Origin: Shewanella halotolerans
GTDB taxonomy: Bacteria > Pseudomonadota > Gammaproteobacteria > Enterobacterales > Shewanellaceae
Assembly: GCF_019457535.1 (NCBI RefSeq)
Contig: NZ_CP080417.1
Location: forward strand, 3,162,001-3,226,000
Direction: 5' to 3'
Length of the DNA: 64,000 bases
Below the pieces are notes generated by a model. That model searched no databases, was not told the origin of the DNA, and saw only the letters and a program-made list of their open reading frames with translations. Both the position numbers and the translations under genes were made by a program. Positions 1 through 8,594 of this stretch are shown here, in pieces. How positions within the stretch are numbered: position 1 is the first letter of the stretch; the number at the start of each line of letters is the position of its first letter.

Positions 1-947
1 GTTAAACATTGGCTAGATGCCTGTTCTTTTAACTTTAACGCTGATGGCAGTTGTCGTCGTAATTGTTTGGCAACATAGCGTTCAAATAGCTGTTCCATCG
101 GGAAAAGAAAAGATAAGCCATCATGCTTACCGACCATTGCTACCGGTGATTGATAACTTAAAATCAGTTCACACCATGGTTTTAAAGGACGATAGTGAGC
201 AAGTCCTCTATCTTCCTTCCACAGCCTAAAATCTAAAGCATAGTTAGCCGATAACTCGATATCGTTAAATACGAATAACAGTTCACGAGCGAGGCGTTGA
301 TTAGCAGTCGATTTAGACCACTTCAGCACTTGCTTCAATGAAGAATTCAGCAGACGGTTTTCTGATCGATTAGCGTTATAGACATCATGAGCTACATGAA
401 AATAATGTTGCCTACCTGGTCGCTGCCTCAATTGTTTCGCGACCTGCAGTTGTCCCTTTAAATAAGGAGACTCACGCTCAATACGTTGATACTCATTTCT
501 AATACCTTGGCGCACCAATTTTGAAACAGCTTTTAAGAAATGCGTAATAAGTAACTCATAAAGAGGTTGTTTTAATAGTTGTAGTTGAGATTGTTGGAAC
601 TCTTCTAATGTTAACTTTTCAACAAGAGCTAACATCTTTATCAAGATTTTACGGGCCGATACGGGATCACAAGTATCAGTTGATGTTTTGGGTAAAATTT
701 CGATTCGCGTTCTACAAGGGGTTTCTAGTACACCAACAAAATTTATAACCTGAAGTGCTATTGTGGAACCGTATCGCTTAGCTTTAACTAATTCACGCTG
801 ACTATCGCCATTGCTAATACCATTAGCCAATAACCACTCGAATGCTGACTTAGGTATTGAATGGCAATCTATGCTGTGGTTATCACCACCATTAGTTAAT
901 AGTGCATACTCCCTGACGGTGACATTATTAACCTTGCTGAGATTCAT
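1..947 (-). CDS. mcrC: McrC-like subunit of modified-DNA restriction system (partial, cut at left edge)
   Basis: Reading the minus strand from an ATG at 947 gives an uninterrupted frame of 315 codons that runs off the left edge. The translation starts MNLSKVNNVTVREYALL. Its middle contains an N-R-S-E-N-R-L-L segment, followed later by FPMEQLFERYV; both are typical of the McrC/LlaJI family. McrC carries the PD-(D/E)XK nuclease and is recruited by the McrB GTPase to cut modified DNA. The nuclease core would lie beyond the window, so catalytic residues cannot be checked. The start overlaps the 3' end of mcrB by 20 bases, which indicates translational coupling. Base composition is AT-rich like the rest of the island. 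Confidence 0.85.
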   Translation of the reverse strand, partial: MNLSKVNNVTVREYALLTNGGDNHSIDCHSIPKSAFEWLLANGISNGDSQRELVKAKRYGSTIALQVINFVGVLETPCRTRIEILPKTSTDTCDPVSARKILIKMLALVEKLTLEEFQQSQLQLLKQPLYELLITHFLKAVSKLVRQGIRNEYQRIERESPYLKGQLQVAKQLRQRPGRQHYFHVAHDVYNANRSENRLLNSSLKQVLKWSKSTANQRLARELLFVFNDIELSANYALDFRLWKEDRGLAHYRPLKPWCELILSYQSPVAMVGKHDGLSFLFPMEQLFERYVAKQLRRQLPSALKLKEQASSQCL

Positions 948-3381
948 AAATGCCTTTATATGCTTCAGGGTTAAGCAATGCTGCATTGTTTCGTTGGTAA
1001 AGTCTAATGCCATCTTGTGACCAATCATTACCCATCAATGCCAATACTGAAGCGTCAGTAAACTTCTCCTCAATAAACTTCAAGCTGATATCAGATTTGA
1101 GATGATCACCTAGTGCTTGCCCAACACGCTCCCAGTCTTCAAAAAAGTATTCTTCTAACAACGGCAGTATTTCTAGCTCAAAAATACGAGCCAAACGCTC
1201 AAGGGTGGGATCATCTTTTAGTGGTAAAAAGAAGCTATGACCAATGGTATGCTCACGGTCATATAGCAGCTCGATGCGCTGATTTATCGTTTTAAGCAAC
1301 TTCGCGACATCAATGCCGTCGATAACAATACCTTCAAGCAACTCATGGTTTGGCATCATCTCTACAAACTCAAACCTACGACGCAGCGCAATATCAACTT
1401 GAGCTAATGATTTGTCAGCAGTGTTCATCGTACCTATGATATGCAAATTAGACGGGACTGAAAAAGACTCTTTTGAATAAGGCAACTTCACTGATAAAGC
1501 TTCAGCGCCACCAGCACGCTTGCTTGGTTCGATTAGCGTGATCAGTTCGCCAAAGATGTTTGAGATATTACCACGGTTGATTTCATCGATAATCAAGACA
1601 AACTGTTTAACAGGTAAATTAATAGATTGAGATTTATAATCTTGAAGGCCGCAATTGCTTTTTAAATACCGCAACACGCCATCAACATACGATGGATTAT
1701 AAATTCCCTTTTTACTACCAGTCCGATATAGCTGCCTTACAAGTGCAAGACTAGCAGAATAGCCATTTTGCAATGACTGATTGCTTTTGGGATAAACTAA
1801 TAATGTATTCCCTCCACCATATTCTACATCAAACTCTTTTCCTGTAATCGTCTTTAATGTCATTAAACCGTCGTGACTGGCTAAGGCATCGGTAAAAATT
1901 GTTAATGCTTGATCAAAAGGATCATCAGTCTCAGTTACGCCTTCACTAGCACGTTCACAAATCTGCTTAAAAACTCCAGATTCAATCTTGTAGTTTAATT
2001 GACCACTTTCAGATTCAGCTCGCAGTCCCTCAACAAAATCTTCATAGCTAAAACTCTGGTGAAAAGTTGTAAAAACTATCTGACCTGAAGACACAAATTC
2101 ATCAAATTTTGCTTTCAATTGAGTACGGGATAAACCCTTTTGTAAAAAATCGGCTTCTACAATAGTAAGCGCTTGATTGATGGTATTATAAGTTTTACCG
2201 GTACCAGGAGGACCGTACAAAATTTTATTAGTGGGGAGACTTTCAAACTTCATTTTGACTGGTTCCTCAATGAGAAAATTACTTGAGTTACTAACCCATA
2301 GCTTTTCTAGTTCTTCAGTTATCGATGGATTAATTTCAATGCCAGAGCTCTGTGGGCTCCATTGTTGTTGAGGAAAAAAACGGATCAATTCAGACTGTCT
2401 CAGCAGCCCTCTTGCTAAATCAGGTCGATGTTCTTCAACTTCAAACTCAATGTAATTACGCTTTTTTGAGCTATCGCGCCAATCTTCGTCATCAAATGAT
2501 GTGCGGATAATTTCACCTGATGCAATAATACCCTTAGGTTCAACGCCTAGGCGTATTAAAAAGATACGATCACCTAATTGCGGCTGTTTTGAACTACTGG
2601 TCCATCTATGTTTATCACCTGGGTTTAAATCAAGCTGATAAGAATCAGAACCCTCTCCACCATCAGAAAAATGTTTAGGGTTCCAACTTAACAACCATGT
2701 TCGATTGACATATTCATCAGGCCATTTAGGAAGAGTTTTATGCTTCAGAGGAAACCTACTCAAAAAGCTAGCAACATAATCAGCTTCATTAAGTTCAACC
2801 AACAATTCATCAGTTAACTCTCTAGCGCTTTTAGATATGCCTTCATGATATGTTGAAGAAATAAGGACCTTGATGCCAGTTGTCTCTGGTGTTTCCAGTC
2901 TAATCAATACCGCTAAAGCTGTATTGTTACCAACAGATTTTCGTCCGCAACGGATAGGTCCACTTTTCTTACCTCTTATACAAAACCAATCAAATCCTTT
3001 TTGATGTAACATTTGAAACAATTGGCATAGTCGATATCGTGAAAGTTCATCTTGCACGTAAGCCGATATTTGAGGTTGAGCGGTAAAATGATTGAGTAAA
3101 ATAGCGCATTGAAAGTTAAGCCAAAGCTTTAACCCTGCGATAGCAGCACCGTTATATGATTGACCTATATCTGCATTTTTGCCTTGAGGACTATAAAGCT
3201 TCACTAGGCTACATAACTCTGTAATTGAAGAAATAGCATAAATACTATTTCCCAGATGATCACTGATTCTGTTGAGCCCTGATTGATAATTTCTAAAGCT
3301 ATTAGCAGATATACCTTTCTTTTTGAAAGGCCAATCGAGCTCTGTTTGTACCCACTCTTTGAATTTTTCTTTATCTGTCAC
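928..3381 (-). CDS. mcrB: EVE-domain McrB-type AAA+ GTPase
   Basis: An 817-residue protein with a GTG start preceded by a strong GGAGGA ribosome site. Residues about 1-210 form an N-terminal region I do not recognise. Residues about 228-366 (WLLSWNPKHF through a GDRIFLIR segment) look like an EVE/PUA-like domain, a fold that binds modified bases. The AAA+ domain follows: Walker A GPPGTGKT at 390-397, Walker B VLIIDEINRGN near 595-605, the McrB signature MNTADKS at 652-658, and an RRRF arginine-finger stretch at 667-670. McrB proteins hydrolyse GTP and drive cleavage by McrC, encoded just downstream. An EVE specificity module suggests recognition of modified cytosine, but the exact modification cannot be read from sequence. 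It lies 37 bases after the deaminase gene in the same run. Confidence 0.9.
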   Translation of the reverse strand: MTDKEKFKEWVQTELDWPFKKKGISANSFRNYQSGLNRISDHLGNSIYAISSITELCSLVKLYSPQGKNADIGQSYNGAAIAGLKLWLNFQCAILLNHFTAQPQISAYVQDELSRYRLCQLFQMLHQKGFDWFCIRGKKSGPIRCGRKSVGNNTALAVLIRLETPETTGIKVLISSTYHEGISKSARELTDELLVELNEADYVASFLSRFPLKHKTLPKWPDEYVNRTWLLSWNPKHFSDGGEGSDSYQLDLNPGDKHRWTSSSKQPQLGDRIFLIRLGVEPKGIIASGEIIRTSFDDEDWRDSSKKRNYIEFEVEEHRPDLARGLLRQSELIRFFPQQQWSPQSSGIEINPSITEELEKLWVSNSSNFLIEEPVKMKFESLPTNKILYGPPGTGKTYNTINQALTIVEADFLQKGLSRTQLKAKFDEFVSSGQIVFTTFHQSFSYEDFVEGLRAESESGQLNYKIESGVFKQICERASEGVTETDDPFDQALTIFTDALASHDGLMTLKTITGKEFDVEYGGGNTLLVYPKSNQSLQNGYSASLALVRQLYRTGSKKGIYNPSYVDGVLRYLKSNCGLQDYKSQSINLPVKQFVLIIDEINRGNISNIFGELITLIEPSKRAGGAEALSVKLPYSKESFSVPSNLHIIGTMNTADKSLAQVDIALRRRFEFVEMMPNHELLEGIVIDGIDVAKLLKTINQRIELLYDREHTIGHSFFLPLKDDPTLERLARIFELEILPLLEEYFFEDWERVGQALGDHLKSDISLKFIEEKFTDASVLALMGNDWSQDGIRLYQRNNAALLNPEAYKGIYESQQG

Positions 3382-3418
3382 AGCAGTCCTCCATCCACTT
3401 GAAATAGCTCTAATTTAG

Positions 3419-5227
3419 TTAACCTTTCAAGAGCTGAAGTTCGTCTTTATATGGCATTAAAGGCGCGTAAAGCCTGTGGTAAGCATTTCCCACTGCGCCT
3501 ATGAATTGGGTAACTTTTGGAGGGTGATCGCCTATTGCAATGATATGATCACGGGCAATACCTGGATAAGGATCAATATAAACAATCTCCTTTATCCCTA
3601 ATTGATATGCCTTTTTAGCACAAAGTTCACATGGGCTTGCTGTAGTAAATAATTTACCGCCTTCGATTCCCATACTGCCACTTTTGGCTAACTGTAAAAA
3701 TGCATTTTCCTCCGCATGCAGTGAACGTGTATGAACCTGATTTTTTTCACCTTCTACTTCATTTTGAATACTTTTAAAACAATAGGATAAATTGTAACCT
3801 TTTAATGCATTTTCACTTTTAGCAAGGCTTCTCTCAAAATCACTAAGCTTTTGTAACGCAATAGTTCTAAATTTTTCATCTGTTCTTTCGTATTTACTAT
3901 AAATAGCAGGATTAAAGTTAGCCTTTAATCCATTTAAAGATCTCAAGTTACAAGGTACTTGGCCATCTGCAACATCATTCCAACCTATAGATTTTATTGA
4001 AAAATCAGAATTAGTAACTGCTGCACCCACTTGTCTAGATATACAACCTGAATTTAACTTAGCAGAATAGGCAATTTGCATTACTCGCTCAGTAGATGTG
4101 GGAGTAACAATCCCAGGGTGTTGCATTAAACTGATATACCAAGCCAGTTGCGCCTTTAAAACATTATTATTTTGAGGTTCTTTTCTTGGATTGAACAAAT
4201 GAATATCAGATATTTCTAAACATGCTTTCACGTTTTGAGTGAATAGCTTTTCGACTTCATCTTTATCTGTTTTAAATTTAGAACCACATGCACCACACTT
4301 TGTCACAGACTCTTTTCCTAGATCCCCTGACTCTTTACTATCTATACGTTTAATTTCATCATCAGTAAATTTATGCACTTTTCTTAAGTAACTAGTTCTA
4401 TCTTCATTTGGCGCATTAACTGAAACTAAGTAGAACGAAGCATATCGATCTTGAAAATACTTTGCTTCATATTGATTTCTAATAGCATCAATTACAATAC
4501 ACGTAGATTTATTAGTCTTTTTGTGTGACCGGCGAAGAACCTTTACCACTCTATTAATTATTTCTGGTAGATAATGAAGAAATCTAATTTTGAATGGTTT
4601 ACTATCATACCCTATCGATATATTACCAGCTCTTCTGATTGAATTACCTGCGGCCTGATAAAGCTTTACATATGAACCTACTCCAAAATGCTGATCGATC
4701 AGCTCTTTGATCTTTTTTGAGAAAGAGGAGTACTTTAACAGCAATGCACGAAACTCAGCCTCATCAACACATGGAATATCATTCAATTCTTGATCAAAAA
4801 TATAATCAATCACTTCACTATATCTTTTCAAACTTGAAGCCCAAGAAGAAAGATTGAATTCTTTAAAAAAATTTTCAGCCTTGTCTTTTTCTATATCTAA
4901 AATAGAAACAAAAAAACTTACACAATCATCTTCTGGAGTCCGCATAAAGCTAGCAGAAATAAAATCACTAACCTTTATCGCGTAAAATCTAGGGAATTTT
5001 TCATCAGCATATTTCTTTACAATTTCATAACGATGAGTATCCATTCCCTTAAAAAATTGAGCATCATCATTACTAAGATCTTTTATTTCTGGAAATCCAG
5101 GCGATTTACTCGACAGAATATTTGCTGTTGTTGTACAGCCACTACCTGTTCGGCCAGTTAAACCAAGAAAAATAAAATCACTTCTTTGACTGAGTAATTC
5201 TTCCATAATATTTTGAGGTTCGTCCAT
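3419..5227 (-). CDS. AvcD/DCD-type anti-phage deoxycytidylate deaminase with P-loop domain
   Basis: A 602-residue two-domain protein; the start has a strong AAGGAG site. The N-terminal half has a P-loop (GRTGSGCTT at about 25-33) and a Walker-B-like IVIDAIRN at 244-251, as in a kinase-like domain. The C-terminal half is a zinc cytidine/dCMP deaminase: SRQVGAAV near 397-404, zinc motif HAEENA at 504-509 and PCELC at 532-536. A CGAC pair at 311-314 sits between the domains. This architecture matches the AvcD/DCD family, which deaminates dCTP/dCMP upon phage infection and starves phage replication. In Vibrio, AvcD is held inactive by an RNA (AvcI) encoded just upstream; here only 27 bases separate it from hsdS, so any such RNA would overlap hsdS. 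Its placement inside a restriction operon strongly supports a defence role. Confidence 0.85.
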   Translation of the reverse strand: MDEPQNIMEELLSQRSDFIFLGLTGRTGSGCTTTANILSSKSPGFPEIKDLSNDDAQFFKGMDTHRYEIVKKYADEKFPRFYAIKVSDFISASFMRTPEDDCVSFFVSILDIEKDKAENFFKEFNLSSWASSLKRYSEVIDYIFDQELNDIPCVDEAEFRALLLKYSSFSKKIKELIDQHFGVGSYVKLYQAAGNSIRRAGNISIGYDSKPFKIRFLHYLPEIINRVVKVLRRSHKKTNKSTCIVIDAIRNQYEAKYFQDRYASFYLVSVNAPNEDRTSYLRKVHKFTDDEIKRIDSKESGDLGKESVTKCGACGSKFKTDKDEVEKLFTQNVKACLEISDIHLFNPRKEPQNNNVLKAQLAWYISLMQHPGIVTPTSTERVMQIAYSAKLNSGCISRQVGAAVTNSDFSIKSIGWNDVADGQVPCNLRSLNGLKANFNPAIYSKYERTDEKFRTIALQKLSDFERSLAKSENALKGYNLSYCFKSIQNEVEGEKNQVHTRSLHAEENAFLQLAKSGSMGIEGGKLFTTASPCELCAKKAYQLGIKEIVYIDPYPGIARDHIIAIGDHPPKVTQFIGAVGNAYHRLYAPLMPYKDELQLLKG

Positions 5228-5254
5228 GTAGCTCTCCTTTAAATTACTTAGTTG

Positions 5255-7015
5255 TTAAATAGCCTGTTCGACGAAGGCGTCGGTGAGGTGGATCTGGGTT
5301 ATTTGGGCGTCACTTAAACGGGCTTTGAGCCGGTCACAAAGCGCCATTAGCTCATTGACTCTGTTTACTATAAGAGCTTGTTCTGCAGTTGAAGGGACAA
5401 TGATTGGTATTGACTCAACTATTTTTTTGCTAATCTTCGGCATAGTACCTGATGTCCCAGTCATACGGTCCCACATGAATTGTCGGGACTTTGGAGAAGA
5501 TAACCATATTGATAAAAACTCAGGATTCAAATTTTCCACAGTCCTTAGCTTCATCATCAAATCCGGATAAATTACACCCGCTACATCCATTTTTACTAAG
5601 CAATTACAACCTACGTAATTAGCCGAATTACCACGTTGAATTAAAATATCGCCTTTACGAAGCCAAAGGTGCGAATCGTCCCTAACTTTAATGTCTACAT
5701 ACTTTGTTTGGCCTAAATCAAGATAACCATATGTGGTGGCGCCCAATTTTAAGACACTAACATCAGTTTCTGTTGGAGCTTCTTTAGGTGAAAAACCATT
5801 TCTTGGACCAAAAGATAAATACTTTTTCAACTCATTTTCTTGAGCATCTACACTCCATGGCACCAACTTGCCTATGACTGCGAGTTGCAGGATGGTTTGT
5901 TTTAACTGCTCAATACTTTCTTCTGTGGTGAACAGCGTATCGAAGTGATCCGCAATCATCTGCCAGTTTTGCTCGAAATTTTTTCCTGCATTTACGTTTT
6001 TAATATCAGTGACATTTCCGCCACTCTTGGCGGTCACATTATCTTCTGCGTTTGCAGAGTTGGTTAGAGAGCCCTCAGCCGTTGTCGCAGACAACAGTAA
6101 AGAGTCTAACAGCGTTGTCACCAACACCTGATGCGCTTCAATGCTGGCTTCGGTTTGTTGCTCTAGCTGGTCGCAGAGTGCCATTAACTCATCGACTTTG
6201 GCGACGATGCGGTGTTGTTCCTTTAAAGGTGGAATGGAAACAACTAGAGGGTTTAATTTCTCAAGAGAGATATTGGCTATGTTTGTAGTTTGACTGGAGC
6301 TTCCTACTAATTCATCACGTACACTAGGAGAGCGCAAGACCATCATCAAAAAAGCAGAGTCCAATTGATATGGCCTAATTACGCTAAGAAACCCACCGAA
6401 AGATACATCGAGATTCTTCGGCAAAAAATATGTGTAAGATACTTTTCCGACTAGTTCTCGACTGTTTGCCATAGACATAACAATATCACCCACTGCGAGC
6501 ATTTGCTCTTCACGCTTAACATAAGAACGCTCAACATATATCAAGTCATCCCAGTCTAGTTGGGTCTGAACATTCGCCGTTCTCAAACATGCAATTAAAT
6601 TAGATTCAGGTTCATTATGTTTAGCACTTGCGGGAAAAGTAATACCTCGAATAATTGATACAAATTCACCAAGCCTTGATACTTGCCAGCCCAAGGGCAA
6701 ATCATCTTTAAGGTCTTCCTCTGCAACGGGTGATAGCTTTTTACTACGTTTAATCTTCTTATCTTTGATTAACTGCGCTTTTTCTTGTGCAATACGCTCA
6801 AGCAACACTGAAGCAGGCTCATCACTTGGATCTTGAGGCACAAGCTTTCCTCGCACCGCTAACTCTAGAATTAGCTCACGCAACTTCTTAACACCGTAAA
6901 GCTCCTGTTTTTTGCTGCTACCGCGTCCAGAGGTCGATTTGGTCTTAACTGCTGAAGTCCAAATATCAATATGTTCGGTAATTAGCGTATTCATAGGAGA
7001 TTGGTCTACAGCCAT
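5255..7015 (-). CDS. hsdS: Type I restriction-modification specificity subunit HsdS
   Basis: A 586-residue protein with the two-repeat HsdS layout. The N-terminal conserved block has LRELILELAVRGKLVPQ, then target recognition domain 1 (about 110-265). The central conserved region carries EQHRIVAKVDELMALCDQL, and its counterpart LKQTILQLAVIGKLVPW follows. Target recognition domain 2 comes next, then EQALIVNRVNELMALCDRL at the C-terminus. HsdS binds the bipartite DNA target and bridges two HsdM and two HsdR subunits. The start ATG overlaps the hsdM stop by one base (TAATG) and GGAGAAC precedes it, so translation is coupled. Both recognition domains are full length, so it looks functional. The recognised sequence cannot be deduced. 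Confidence 0.95.
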   Translation of the reverse strand: MAVDQSPMNTLITEHIDIWTSAVKTKSTSGRGSSKKQELYGVKKLRELILELAVRGKLVPQDPSDEPASVLLERIAQEKAQLIKDKKIKRSKKLSPVAEEDLKDDLPLGWQVSRLGEFVSIIRGITFPASAKHNEPESNLIACLRTANVQTQLDWDDLIYVERSYVKREEQMLAVGDIVMSMANSRELVGKVSYTYFLPKNLDVSFGGFLSVIRPYQLDSAFLMMVLRSPSVRDELVGSSSQTTNIANISLEKLNPLVVSIPPLKEQHRIVAKVDELMALCDQLEQQTEASIEAHQVLVTTLLDSLLLSATTAEGSLTNSANAEDNVTAKSGGNVTDIKNVNAGKNFEQNWQMIADHFDTLFTTEESIEQLKQTILQLAVIGKLVPWSVDAQENELKKYLSFGPRNGFSPKEAPTETDVSVLKLGATTYGYLDLGQTKYVDIKVRDDSHLWLRKGDILIQRGNSANYVGCNCLVKMDVAGVIYPDLMMKLRTVENLNPEFLSIWLSSPKSRQFMWDRMTGTSGTMPKISKKIVESIPIIVPSTAEQALIVNRVNELMALCDRLKARLSDAQITQIHLTDAFVEQAI

Positions 7016-8505
7016 TATTGTTCTCCACCTTGCTTTTTATCTTGAACGGTAGAGCTAAGTGCATCACCGAGAATGCCTTTCAGTTGGTCACGCAGTGCTT
7101 TAATGTCTTGCTGCTGCTGCTGATAGTTCGCCAGTAACTCTTCAGGATCATGGCTGACGACTTCGCCTTGGTACGGATTTTTAATATCTAGGTTAAAGTT
7201 GCGTTCGATGATCTCTTCAATTGATACTTTCCAGGCCTGATTGTTTTCTAAACGGCTAGCAAAACCGTCTTCTTCGCTGCCCCACCAATCGATCTCTTGC
7301 TGGAACTCCTCAAACTTCATCGGTTTGGTTTTGCTGTAGTTCTTCACGCCTTCTGGGTAAGGGTGCTCATAGAACCACACTTCTTTGGTCGGTTGGCCTT
7401 TGGTAAAGAACAGAATGTTGGTCTTAATACCTGTGTATGGGTTGAACACGCCATTAGGTAAGCGAACAATCGTGTGCAGGTTACACTCTTCCGTCAGCAT
7501 CTTTTTGATTTTGGTTTTTACACCTTCACCAAACAAGGTGCCATCAGGCAACACCACACCAGCGCGACCATCTTTATCCAATACTTCGACAATAAGCTGC
7601 AAGAACAGATCGGCGGTTTCGCGGGTTTGCATATCGCTTGGGAAGTTCTTTTCAATCCCGTCCTCTTCTGTGCCGCCAAACGGTGGGTTAGTCGCAATCA
7701 CGTTGATATTGCTGTCCCAGTTTGAAAGCGGCTTGTTTAGCGTATTACCGTGCTTGATTTGTACTGGCACTTCAATACCGTGCAGCATCATGTTGGTGAT
7801 GCACAGTAAATGCGGAAGCTGCTTCTTCTCGACACCGTGGATCTGCTGTTGCAGTGTTTGATGGTCGCTAGCGCTCTTCACGTAGTTATCTTTAACGTGA
7901 TCGAACGAGCAAGCTAAGAAACCACCCGTGCCGCAAGCTGGGTCCATAATCTGCTCACCCAGTTTTGGATCAAGGCGATTAACGATAAAGCGGGTAACCG
8001 CACGTGGCGTATAAAACTCCCCCGCATTACCTGCGCTTTGCAGGTCGCGCAGAATTTGCTCGTAGATATCGCCAAATAGATGACGCTCTTTAGAGTCGGT
8101 GAAGTCAATTTCATTGAGCTTATTGATGATTTGACGCAGCAGTGTGCCATTTTTCATGTAGTTGAAGGCATCACTAAAGGCCTCTTTCACTACGAAGCCG
8201 CGAGGGTTGGTATCGCTTGGCGCGGTAAAATTTTTCAGCGTTTGGAATAGGTCATCGTTAACAAACTCAAGTAGTTCATCGCCGGTAATACCCTGGCTAT
8301 CTGCCGCCCAATTGCGCCATAGGTATTGGCTTGGGATTGGCTCTCGGTAATCATCCAGTTCAAGCTCTAACTCTTCCTCCTGGGCATCAAACACTTTTAA
8401 GAAGAGCAACCATGACATTTGCCCCAGACGCTGGGCATCGCCATCGACACCGGCATCTTTACGCATAATATCTTGGATAGATTTGATAACTGAACTGATT
8501 GACAT
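7015..8505 (-). CDS. hsdM: Type I restriction-modification N6-adenine methyltransferase HsdM
   Basis: A 496-residue methyltransferase. The SAM-binding motif I is DPACGTGGF at about 188-196, and the catalytic motif is NPPFGG at 273-278, the NPP(F/Y) signature of N6-adenine methylation. The N-terminal helical domain (about 1-140) and the AGEFYTPRAV lead-in match HsdM proteins. It methylates the host recognition site with HsdS and forms part of the restriction complex with HsdR. It is encoded between hsdR and hsdS, overlapping hsdS by one base. AAGAGA upstream of the ATG serves as ribosome site. Codon use here is less AT-rich than in the genes downstream of hsdS. Confidence 0.96.
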   Translation of the reverse strand: MSISSVIKSIQDIMRKDAGVDGDAQRLGQMSWLLFLKVFDAQEEELELELDDYREPIPSQYLWRNWAADSQGITGDELLEFVNDDLFQTLKNFTAPSDTNPRGFVVKEAFSDAFNYMKNGTLLRQIINKLNEIDFTDSKERHLFGDIYEQILRDLQSAGNAGEFYTPRAVTRFIVNRLDPKLGEQIMDPACGTGGFLACSFDHVKDNYVKSASDHQTLQQQIHGVEKKQLPHLLCITNMMLHGIEVPVQIKHGNTLNKPLSNWDSNINVIATNPPFGGTEEDGIEKNFPSDMQTRETADLFLQLIVEVLDKDGRAGVVLPDGTLFGEGVKTKIKKMLTEECNLHTIVRLPNGVFNPYTGIKTNILFFTKGQPTKEVWFYEHPYPEGVKNYSKTKPMKFEEFQQEIDWWGSEEDGFASRLENNQAWKVSIEEIIERNFNLDIKNPYQGEVVSHDPEELLANYQQQQQDIKALRDQLKGILGDALSSTVQDKKQGGEQ

Positions 8506-8594
8506 AGTATTCTCTTATTTGGAAACAGGCTGAGTTAGTGGATAATCAGCCCTATAACATAGCGACTTTGGTTGGCGCTTCACCTGCTGTATTG

